Positions 1 to 6,660 of a stretch of DNA of 7,016 bases are shown in pieces (within the stretch, counting starts at the first letter, position 1; every line of letters starts with the position of its first letter). The notes under the pieces are model-generated. The model had not been told where the DNA came from. It saw only the letters and a program-made list of their open reading frames with translations, and searched no databases. The position numbers and the translations under genes are program-made. The stretch is taken from contig JAQYVQ010000172.1 of assembly GCA_030145435.1 (NCBI GenBank), forward strand, positions 1-7,016. The letters run 5' to 3'. Source of the stretch: Syntrophobacteria bacterium. GTDB taxonomy: Bacteria > Desulfobacterota > DSWW01.

Positions 1-849
1 CAAATCGATCCAGGCGAGGCGACCTTTCTCGGCGTTGTCCAGGGGTTGACCGAATTCCTTCCCGTCTCGAGCTCCGGTCATCTGGTGGCGTTCCAGCACT
101 TGCTCGGATTGCGAAGCCCGGAGCTTCTTTTCGATGTGGTCGTACACGGGGGAACCCTCCTGGCGGTCCTGCTCGTTTACGGGAAGGATCTCTGGGAGGT
201 TATCAAAGAATCCTTCTTCGCTACAACGGAGATGGTCCGACAGGGAAACGTCCGAGCGGTATGGCAGAGCCGACCCCATTTCCGACTCGGTGCCTACCTT
301 CTGATCGGGACTGTGCCTGCAGCCGTCGCCGGCCTCCTGTTCCAGGACGCACTCGAGCAGGCCTTTGCCTCCCTCCTGTCTGTCGGATGTATGCTGCTCG
401 TGACCGGAACGGTTCTGTTTGGAACGAAAATATCGAAGGGCCCGGGCCGGGACCTCGAGGACCTCTCCCTGCGGGACTGTCTGGTGATTGGGATCGCCCA
501 GTCCCTCGCCTTGTTGCCGGGCATCTCACGATCCGGCATCACCATCGCCACGGGCCTGTTCTGCGGACTCAAACGCGACCTCGCCGCGCGGTTCTCTTTT
601 CTCCTGTCCGTGCCCGCCATCCTTGGCGCGAACATCCTTCAAGCCTACAAGGCACGAGAAACCCTGCAAGAGATCAACGCATGGCCGTTCCTTCTCGGGG
701 GATTGGCCGCCCTCGCCACGGGATATGTCGCACTGCGACTTCTTCTGAGGGTCGTCCACAAGGGAAAACTCTTCCATTTCTCGTACTATTGCTGGGCAGT
801 GGGAACAATCATTGTTCTCGTCGCATGGATCGGTCCCCACCTCTCATGA
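1..849 (+). CDS. uppP: Undecaprenyl-diphosphate phosphatase UppP (BacA family), 5' end cut by window edge
   Basis: This integral inner-membrane enzyme dephosphorylates undecaprenyl pyrophosphate to the C55 carrier lipid used for peptidoglycan and other envelope polymers; loss or excess changes bacitracin sensitivity. The open frame runs from base 1 with 282 residues visible. E. coli UppP has 273, so only a few N-terminal residues can be missing. The first family motif, QGLTEFLPVSSSGH, spans window residues 14-27, with the catalytic-region Glu18, the Ser run and His27. The second, LLPGISRSG, is at residues 171-179, with Arg177. Hydrophobic segments alternate through to the C-terminus. The TTG at base 46 lies inside motif 1 and is not the start; the frame is open upstream through residues QIDPGEATFLGVV. 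The next gene begins 315 bases downstream behind its own promoter, so the two are probably separate transcripts. Family assignment is very secure. Confidence 0.97.
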   Translation, partial: QIDPGEATFLGVVQGLTEFLPVSSSGHLVAFQHLLGLRSPELLFDVVVHGGTLLAVLLVYGKDLWEVIKESFFATTEMVRQGNVRAVWQSRPHFRLGAYLLIGTVPAAVAGLLFQDALEQAFASLLSVGCMLLVTGTVLFGTKISKGPGRDLEDLSLRDCLVIGIAQSLALLPGISRSGITIATGLFCGLKRDLAARFSFLLSVPAILGANILQAYKARETLQEINAWPFLLGGLAALATGYVALRLLLRVVHKGKLFHFSYYCWAVGTIIVLVAWIGPHLS

Positions 850-880
850 ATCGTTAAGATTCCCTGCAAATGCTCTGTCG

Positions 881-913
881 GTCACCGGGTGGCAAAAAAT
901 CGTCACCGGTGAC
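881..913. promoter_or_regulatory. Paired GTCACCGG palindromes: candidate activator site, or weak uppP terminator
   Basis: GTCACCGGTGAC at 902-913 is a perfect 12-base palindrome. A relative, GTCACCGGGTGGC at 881-893, is palindromic about its central G with one mismatch per arm. The shared GTCACCGG begins at 881 and again at 902, 21 bases apart, which is two helical turns and would put bound dimers on the same DNA face. The pair lies about 180-210 bases upstream of the sigma-54 element, a usual distance for an enhancer-binding protein. The alternative is a weak terminator of uppP: A6 at 894-899 and T5 at 918-922 flank the perfect palindrome, and the site begins 31 bases after the uppP stop. 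Both roles are inferred; the repeats themselves are seen directly. Confidence 0.45.
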
Positions 914-1090
914 TACCTTTTTCATGGAAGGAACGCCACGTCATTGCATCCAGGCCGCATCGGGGTCGGGTCGCAACCAAGGGATCGGAATGCGAGAGAG
1001 GCACGAAACATTCTAACTGTCTATATTGGAAAGATTTTTTTTGAACTCAGCGACCTCGCCGGGAGGATCGGCTCACACGATCGTCCGGAA

Positions 1091-1106
1091 TGGCACGAGG
1101 CTTGCT
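1091..1106 (+). promoter_or_regulatory. Sigma-54 (RpoN) -24/-12 promoter
   Basis: The bases read TGGCACG-AGGC-TTGCT, matching the sigma-54 consensus TGGCACGrNNNTTGCW at every constrained position. The -24 GG (1092-1093) and -12 GC (1104-1105) are separated by the required ten bases. It points toward the response regulator, and transcription would begin near 1117, giving a leader of roughly 48 bases. Promoters of this class need an AAA+ enhancer-binding protein and ATP; none is encoded in this window. A second, weaker look-alike at 999-1014 lacks the -12 GC. Confidence 0.8.
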
Positions 1107-1119
1107 CAAGATGCTCCCT

Positions 1120-1147
1120 CGAAGACGTATAGACATCAGGTCTTTCG
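1120..1147 (+). other. Small leader hairpin before the response-regulator ribosome site
   Basis: CGAAGAC (1120-1126) can pair with GTCTTTCG (1140-1147), giving seven base pairs with one bulged T and a 13-base loop. It would lie in the leader of a transcript from the sigma-54 promoter, ending four bases before the Shine-Dalgarno sequence. It is too weak to be a terminator and has no T run. It could affect translation, or it may be chance. Confidence 0.25.
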
Positions 1148-1150
1148 AAC

Positions 1151-1160
1151 GGAAGGGGAA
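1151..1160 (+). promoter_or_regulatory. Ribosome-binding site fixing the response-regulator start
   Basis: GGAAGGGGAA is a purine-rich Shine-Dalgarno-like sequence four bases before ATG at 1165. It supports that ATG over the in-frame ATG at 1090, whose first codons overlap the sigma-54 element and which would lie upstream of the predicted transcript start. Confidence 0.7.
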
Positions 1161-1164
1161 CGAT

Positions 1165-1584
1165 ATGCATCCGGTTTCAACCAATTCTGAACTTGTCTCA
1201 GGGGCCGCCAGGGAATCCAGCGAGAGGAAAATTCTCATCGTTGATGACGAACCCTTCATCCTCAAGTCCCTCACTTTTGTCCTGAGAAAAGAAGGCTTCC
1301 AGGTCGATTCGGCAACGAACGGCATGGAGGCCAAAGAGAAGATTCAGGCGCAGAAACCGAATATTGTCTTTCTTGACATCATGATGCCGAAGATGAACGG
1401 GCTGGAGGTCTGTCAGTGGCTTCGACAGGACCCCGTTTTGAAAGACACCTATGTGATCATCCTGACGGCAAAAGGCCAGGAAGCGGATCGCGAGAAAGGA
1501 CTGAAGATCGGCGCGGATGAGTACATGACCAAGCCCTTCAGCCCTTCTCATGTGGTCACCAGGATAAAAGAGCTTCTCAAATAA
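1165..1584 (+). CDS. Single-domain response regulator (CheY/Spo0F-type receiver)
   Basis: The protein has 139 residues: a polar N-terminal tail of about 21 residues and one complete receiver (REC) domain, with no output domain. All phosphorylation landmarks are present: acidic pair Asp27-Asp28 in ILIVDDEP, phospho-acceptor Asp71 in LDIMMPKMNG, switch Thr101 in LTAKG and Lys123 in MTKPF. Such proteins act in the cytoplasm by protein-protein contact or as phosphorelay shuttles. The start at 1165 is chosen because a good ribosome site precedes it and the longer frame from 1090 would translate the sigma-54 promoter. Expression is therefore predicted to be RpoN-dependent. The gene for a hybrid histidine kinase with its own receiver begins 220 bases downstream on the same strand and is the obvious candidate partner, though pairing is inferred. 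The domain is certain; the specific pathway is unknown. Confidence 0.93.
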   Translation: MHPVSTNSELVSGAARESSERKILIVDDEPFILKSLTFVLRKEGFQVDSATNGMEAKEKIQAQKPNIVFLDIMMPKMNGLEVCQWLRQDPVLKDTYVIILTAKGQEADREKGLKIGADEYMTKPFSPSHVVTRIKELLK

Positions 1585-1790
1585 CGAATCAGAAGAGGCT
1601 GGGCCCACGAACGCCGGAACTTGTGGGACTTCTCTACGCCATAGAACTCGACTTGCCATCTACGAGAGGATTGTTCAACATTGTGGTACGCGCTCGCTGC
1701 CGGAGAGAATCGGGCCGGGCCGCCGGGAACGGTTCGTACCGAGAAGACTGGCCGGCCCTGGAGAAGGCAGTTCCCTGAAAACCGGAATGT

Positions 1791-1797
1791 AGAGGAA
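1791..1797 (+). promoter_or_regulatory. Ribosome-binding site supporting the TTG start of the hybrid kinase
   Basis: AGAGGAA ends seven bases before TTG at 1805. An in-frame TAG at 1790-1792 immediately precedes this point, so TTG 1805 is the only start that keeps the whole PAS domain; the next in-frame ATG, at 1901, would remove its first strand. The 220-base spacer from 1585 contains only a poor sigma-70-like match and no terminator, so read-through from the response-regulator promoter is possible. Confidence 0.7.
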
Positions 1798-1804
1798 CCC
1801 CAAC

Positions 1805-4072
1805 TTGCAAGAGATCCTGCACGGACACGAAGTCAAGGCCTTGTTCGATTCCTTCTCCGATGGAATCGTACTCACCGATTCGTCCTCGTCTTTGCGATGG
1901 ATGAACCCCATGGCGGAATTCCTGTTGGGCGTCCAGGGCAAGGACTGGCTCGGCAAGCCCATCCAGGCAATGATCGACACGCATCAGGGACTGGACTGGA
2001 TCTTTGACGACAAGCAACCCGAGAACCTCCGATGCTGGCACGTCATGGGATGCAAAGATCAGAGCTGTTCTCTGTGGGGAAAATTGTTCACCGATTGCTG
2101 GATGAACAAAACCTGCCCCCTGTGCATCTCCCCGGGGTCCACAAAAGGTCAAAAGAGCCCGGACCAGGACAGATGCGAAGAATGTGAGATCTACAATTCC
2201 TACGCCCACGACAAGGAAAGGGAAATTCTCGGGCCCAACCGAAACAGAATACTGCTGCAGATCCGCAGCACATGGATACAGAATGAAAAGGGCGCCGCGG
2301 TCGGAACCCTGAGGCTCATCCGAGACGTCACACGGGACAGGGACCTGGCGCTCATGAAGGGCGGCTTCCTGTCCGAGGTCTCCCATGACCTCCGGTCTCC
2401 CCTGACCTCGATCCGATCGTTCACGGAAATCCTCCTGAACTACCCGGACACCGACTCCGAAACCCAGAGGGAATTCCTCGCCATCATCCGTGCCGAAACC
2501 CAGCGACTCGACCAGATGATCGCGGATCTGGTAGAACGCCACCAGGTCTCGTCCGAACGATCGGAATGGAAGAACGAGGAGGTTTTTCTGCCCCAGATGA
2601 TTCAGAAGATTCTCCATGACCATGAGGCCCTCCTCCAGGATAAGGGGCTCACACACGGAACGGCCCTGGACCCTCGGTGCCCGAAGATTTGGGCGGAATC
2701 CGAGAAGGTCTACTATGTCATCAGCACCCTCCTGCAGAACCTCGTGAGCCACACCCCGGCGGGGGGAAGGATCTGGCTCAGGGCCTTCCCGATCGAGGGA
2801 CAGCGGGATTCGGACCTGAATTCTCTGATACGATTCACGCTGTCCAACCGGAACGACTTGCCAAGCAGCCCGAATGGGTCGGGAGGACTTGCCGAATCGA
2901 CCTATGTGGCACCCAAGAGGGCCGTCCTGGACCGGAAGAAGGGGATGAGCCTCGGCTTCATCCTCTGCAAACAGATCCTCGAGCAATATGGCGGCAACCT
3001 CTGGTTGGAGAACGGAGAGGGGCAGGCAGGGTTTACCTTCCATTTTATCCTGCCCACCCGCGTTGCCCTGGAGAAGGACTTACAGCAAGACGACCACGAA
3101 CGGGGGGCGAGGAAAAGGGCCCTGCCAAAGATCGAGAAGTCAAAGAAGAAGCTCCTGATCGTCGACGATGAGCCGAACCAGGTCAATGCCCTTGTTGTGG
3201 CACTCACCAAGGAGGGCTACAGGGTGCACTCCACCACCTCGGCGCTGAGGGCCCTGGACATGGTCCACGAGGTGAAGCCTGACCTGATCATCTCGGACAT
3301 CAGCATGCCCGAGATGGACGGGTACGCCCTGTTCGAGCAAATCCAGAAGGACGAGGACACCAAGATGATCCCCTTCATCTTCCTGTCCGCCAGGGGAGAC
3401 GAAGAGCGGTTCCACGGCCTCGAGATCGGCGTAGACGACTATTTGTCGAAACCATACGACATCAAGGAAGTCGCGGTTCGGGTAGAAAAACTGCTGAGCC
3501 GGGTGGAGGAGTACACAGACTTCTCTCGAATTGATGGGTTGACCGGTGCGCTGAACCGCAAGGCCTTCGAGGAGAGCTTGGGGCTCGAACTCACAAAGGC
3601 ACAACAGAACAAGCAGCCTCTGTCCGTAACCATGGCCGACCTGGATTTCTTCAAGAACGTAAACGACTCCTACGGGCATATCGTCGGGGATTTTGTGCTC
3701 AAGTCCTTTGTCCAGTTCCTTCAGAACAACCTCCGCGATGGGGAAGTCATCCTGGCCCGCTACGGGGGAGAAGAATTCTGCATCGTCATGCCCGGCGTCC
3801 AAAAGGAGGCGGCCGTCGAAATCCTCGAGCGGATTCGAAAATCCATGTCGGAGACCCCCTTCCTGTATGAGAAAGAGGGCTTGAACATCAGCATCACCTG
3901 TAGCTTCGGCGTGAGCGGGTATCCGGAAGACGGTATCACGCGAGACGGGCTCATCGAGAAATCCGACGCCGCCCTGTACACTGCCAAGCGCAGGGGGAGG
4001 AATCGCGTGGTGTTGTACGGGGAGGACCTGCCGACTCGAGACGCGGAAACCGAACAGACTCTTCCAACGTGA
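1805..4072 (+). CDS. Hybrid sensor: PAS with Cys8 insert, HisKA, eroded ATPase, REC, GGDEF diguanylate cyclase
   Basis: This is a 755-residue protein with no evident membrane segment, so probably cytoplasmic. In order: a PAS domain (about 10-176) split by an eight-cysteine insert (C77, C83, C88, C98, C104, C107, C124, C127) with CW pairs at 77-78 and 98-99; HisKA (about 180-248) with phospho-His194 in SHDLRSPL; a HATPase_c-like region (about 260-417); a REC domain (449-565) with Asp454-Asp455, acceptor Asp498, Ser528 and Lys549; and a GGDEF domain (about 573-740) starting DGLTGALNR. The cyclase looks active: Asp612 in ADLDFFK, Asn620, and GGEEF at 654-658. The RxxD product-inhibition site is absent (Asp645 and Val648 stand where Arg and Asp are expected). 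The ATPase region keeps Asn312 and part of the G2 box (G380, L383, G384) but has lost the DxGxG G1 box, so autophosphorylation is doubtful. Predicted output is c-di-GMP. Domain calls are secure; ligand and partner are unknown. Confidence 0.94.
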   Translation: MQEILHGHEVKALFDSFSDGIVLTDSSSSLRWMNPMAEFLLGVQGKDWLGKPIQAMIDTHQGLDWIFDDKQPENLRCWHVMGCKDQSCSLWGKLFTDCWMNKTCPLCISPGSTKGQKSPDQDRCEECEIYNSYAHDKEREILGPNRNRILLQIRSTWIQNEKGAAVGTLRLIRDVTRDRDLALMKGGFLSEVSHDLRSPLTSIRSFTEILLNYPDTDSETQREFLAIIRAETQRLDQMIADLVERHQVSSERSEWKNEEVFLPQMIQKILHDHEALLQDKGLTHGTALDPRCPKIWAESEKVYYVISTLLQNLVSHTPAGGRIWLRAFPIEGQRDSDLNSLIRFTLSNRNDLPSSPNGSGGLAESTYVAPKRAVLDRKKGMSLGFILCKQILEQYGGNLWLENGEGQAGFTFHFILPTRVALEKDLQQDDHERGARKRALPKIEKSKKKLLIVDDEPNQVNALVVALTKEGYRVHSTTSALRALDMVHEVKPDLIISDISMPEMDGYALFEQIQKDEDTKMIPFIFLSARGDEERFHGLEIGVDDYLSKPYDIKEVAVRVEKLLSRVEEYTDFSRIDGLTGALNRKAFEESLGLELTKAQQNKQPLSVTMADLDFFKNVNDSYGHIVGDFVLKSFVQFLQNNLRDGEVILARYGGEEFCIVMPGVQKEAAVEILERIRKSMSETPFLYEKEGLNISITCSFGVSGYPEDGITRDGLIEKSDAALYTAKRRGRNRVVLYGEDLPTRDAETEQTLPT

Positions 4073-4650
4073 AGATCACTTACGGAACGACAAGAGAAAA
4101 GGCGCTCCTCTGCGGCGTATTTCTGCTGGCCGCCGTCACATCGGCCGCTATTCTCCTCCGGGAGCAGCTGCTCTCGTTTCCTTACCTCGCACTTCCCCTC
4201 TATCTGGTTCTGTGCGCCCTCGTTCTGGCCTGTCTGCCCACGGGACAACCCTCCGGCGACCTTCTTTCCCGAGGGCTTTACCGGGCCCTGCCGGCCCTGT
4301 TCCTGATGAGCGCAATCTTTTATGTCTCTTCGTTCACGTTCCTTACGGATCCATCCTTTGGCTTTGGCCACTCGGACCTCCTTTTCCACTTCAGCGAGTA
4401 CTTCGCCTTGGGCCTGCTCACGGCAAGGATGGTCGCCCCGGACATGGACAGGATGCACTCCCTGCGATCCCTCCTCCTGGCCTCTTCCATCGTCCTGGGA
4501 TACGGCCTCCTGGACGAGATCCACCAGGGCTTCGTCCCGGGAAGGGACCCGGACGGGTTGGACTGGCTCGTCGACGCCTCGGGCGGCCTGGTCGGGATTT
4601 TGGCCTACCGTGTTCTGTTCACGGGCCCCAAGAAGCTCACTCCGGGCTAA
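4069..4650 (+). CDS. VanZ-like family membrane protein
   Basis: The protein has 193 residues with about four or five hydrophobic segments (roughly 12-30, 38-56, 72-92, 105-122, 135-148 and 165-183, some short). It carries the usual VanZ-like landmarks: D103-x3-H107-x2-E110-Y111 at the start of one helix, DEIHQGFVPGR at 149-159, then Asp165, Asp169 and a Gly-rich final helix. VanZ confers low-level teicoplanin resistance in enterococci, but most family members are chromosomal and of unknown function, so no resistance role should be assumed. GTG at 4069 overlaps the TGA of the upstream sensor/cyclase gene in a GTGA junction and has no clear Shine-Dalgarno sequence, which points to translational coupling; the next Met, residue 80, would be far too late. 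The stop lies 16 bases from the convergent asnS stop, with no obvious terminator between them. Confidence 0.88.
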   Translation: MKITYGTTREKALLCGVFLLAAVTSAAILLREQLLSFPYLALPLYLVLCALVLACLPTGQPSGDLLSRGLYRALPALFLMSAIFYVSSFTFLTDPSFGFGHSDLLFHFSEYFALGLLTARMVAPDMDRMHSLRSLLLASSIVLGYGLLDEIHQGFVPGRDPDGLDWLVDASGGLVGILAYRVLFTGPKKLTPG

Positions 4651-4666
4651 GGGTTCGGACTGCACT

Positions 4667-6061
<1,395 letters not shown>

Positions 6062-6077
6062 GGTCTCCCCCCCTCCC
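6062..6077 (-). promoter_or_regulatory. Very G-rich ribosome-binding site of asnS
   Basis: Read on the minus strand the bases are GGGAGGGGGGGAGACC, directly before ATG at 6061. Two SD-like registers exist: GGAGG ten bases from the start, and GGAG three bases from it. The G7 run (6067-6073) is also a place where length variation or sequencing error is likely. It decides the start codon against GTG 6079. Confidence 0.7.
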
Positions 6078-6093
6078 ACTTCGAGAGGCGATC

Positions 6094-6120
6094 GAGAAAC
6101 GGCCTTCTTCGAGGTTTCTC
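6094..6120. repeat. Perfect 7-base inverted repeat in the asnS leader
   Basis: GAGAAAC (6094-6100) and GTTTCTC (6114-6120) are exact reverse complements separated by 13 bases. It lies about 33 bases upstream of the asnS start. No T run follows in either direction, so it is not a typical terminator. It could be an operator or an RNA hairpin in the leader; function is unknown. Confidence 0.4.
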
Positions 6121-6128
6121 TCCACCCT

Positions 6129-6200
6129 GCAGGTCAAAGGTAAAAGGTGAAAGGATCAGGCGTCTGATATCACCCCTTTAGCCTTTGCCCTTTCACCTGC
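6129..6200. repeat. 72-base imperfect hairpin with 7-base periodic arms (REP/MITE-like)
   Basis: The left arm begins GCAGGT and continues as GGTCAAA-GGTAAAA-GGTGAAA (6132-6152). The right arm, read on the opposite strand from 6200, begins GCAGGT and continues as GGTGAAA-GGGCAAA-GGCTAAA-GGGG. In register the arms pair GCAGGT/ACCTGC (6129-6134 with 6195-6200) and three AAAGG/CCTTT blocks (6136-6140, 6143-6147 and 6150-6154 with 6189-6193, 6182-6186 and 6175-6179). The tip is a perfect ATCAG-GCGT-CTGAT hairpin (6155-6168). There is no coding potential and no U run. It most resembles a dispersed intergenic palindromic repeat; copies elsewhere in the genome cannot be seen from here. Confidence 0.65.
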
Positions 6201-6249
6201 GCTCCGCCGTGGCTCCTCGTGCTTCAGATTGCATACGAAAGCGGAGCGC
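6199..6249 (-). other. 9-base inverted repeat directly after the epimerase stop
   Basis: GCGCTCCGC (6199-6207) and GCGGAGCGC (6241-6249) are perfect reverse complements around a 33-base loop. One arm touches the TAG stop of the epimerase gene and the other overlaps two bases of the 72-base hairpin. The GC-rich stem at a gene end suggests a role in mRNA 3'-end protection or termination. No U tract follows on the minus strand, so an intrinsic terminator is not supported. Confidence 0.4.
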
Positions 6250-6660
6250 CTATTCGTGCTCCCCTTCTTCCACGAGCTCGAGCATCACGCCCTTGGTCCC
6301 CTTGGGATGGAGAAAGGCGATACGGGTGCCGTGTGCACCCGCCACCGGCTCCTCGTTGATCAACTTCACCCCCTTCTCCTTCAGCTTTGCCAGGGACTCC
6401 TCGATGTTCGTCACCTTCAAGGCGATGTGGTGGATCCCCTCGCCGCGATTCTCGAGGAACTTCGCGATCGGGGAGTCATCCTGGGTGGGCTCGAGAAGCT
6501 CGAGACGCGTTTCACCCACCGGGAGAAATGCCACCCGCACCTTTTGCGCCTTCACCTCGTCGGTCGACGTGACTTCGAGTCCGATCCCGTCCTCGAAAAC
6601 GGACAGGGCTTCTTGCATGTTCTTCACAGCGATTCCGATGTGGCTGATCTTCTCTATCAT
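6250..6660 (-). CDS. mce: Methylmalonyl-CoA epimerase
   Basis: The protein has 136 residues, the normal size for this vicinal-oxygen-chelate (glyoxalase-fold) enzyme. It interconverts (S)- and (R)-methylmalonyl-CoA, linking propionyl-CoA carboxylation or decarboxylation to methylmalonyl-CoA mutase and succinyl-CoA. Two beta-alpha-beta-beta-beta modules are visible, starting at KISHIGIAV (4-12) and GIHHIALKV (75-83). Expected metal ligands are His7, Glu54 (where the well-studied Propionibacterium enzyme has Gln), His78 and Glu128. The sequence IAFLHPKGTKGVMLEL near the C-terminus is typical of the epimerase rather than of glyoxalase I. ATG at 6660 has a good AGGAG (6667-6671) six bases upstream. 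It overlaps the RND permease stop in an ATGA junction, so the two are probably cotranscribed, an unusual pairing. No mutase or carboxylase gene is visible here. Confidence 0.93.
   Translation of the reverse strand: MIEKISHIGIAVKNMQEALSVFEDGIGLEVTSTDEVKAQKVRVAFLPVGETRLELLEPTQDDSPIAKFLENRGEGIHHIALKVTNIEESLAKLKEKGVKLINEEPVAGAHGTRIAFLHPKGTKGVMLELVEEGEHE

Larger units (their letters stand above)
850..1164 (+). other. Regulatory intergenic region between uppP and the response regulator
   Basis: This 315-base stretch has no convincing gene; frames that cross it show no family resemblance and run through the promoter. In order it holds two GTCACCGG palindromes (881-913), a short T5 run (918-922), an AT-rich patch with TATATT at 1022-1027 and a T8 run at 1035-1042, a sigma-54 promoter (1091-1106), a short predicted leader hairpin (1120-1147) and a Shine-Dalgarno sequence (1151-1160). 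Palindromes far upstream, a flexible or bent AT-rich middle and a -24/-12 element form the classic layout of an enhancer-dependent promoter. The individual sites are listed separately. Confidence 0.75.

Noticed and set aside
999..1014. Second sigma-54-like element (AGGCACG-N4-ATTCT)
   Set aside because: The -24 half is good but the near-invariant G of the -12 GC is T, and a perfect site lies 92 bases downstream.
1034..1042. T8 run as an intrinsic terminator of uppP
   Set aside because: No GC-rich stem lies immediately upstream; it is more likely a bent AT-rich segment.
812..1132. 106-codon plus-strand frame covering the uppP tail and intergenic region
   Set aside because: It starts inside uppP, crosses the palindromes and the sigma-54 promoter, and its translation is unlike any family I recognise.
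1090..1164. Longer N-terminus for the response regulator from ATG 1090
   Set aside because: The first codons are the sigma-54 promoter itself, and the ATG lies upstream of the predicted transcript start; ATG 1165 has the better ribosome site.
1653..1681. Sigma-70 promoter for the hybrid kinase (TTGCCA with a -10 near 1676)
   Set aside because: The -35 is 5 of 6, but the -10 candidate CAACAT matches only 3 of 6 at 17-base spacing.
1634..3043. Long open frame on the minus strand opposite the hybrid kinase (469 codons)
   Set aside because: It is antisense to strongly conserved PAS/HisKA/ATPase coding sequence and its translation resembles no family; a GC-bias shadow.
6090..6130. T-box leader for asnS (GGGTGGA on the minus strand)
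   Set aside because: Only the GGGTGG part is present; the ACCGCG remainder, the specifier stem and a terminator are absent.
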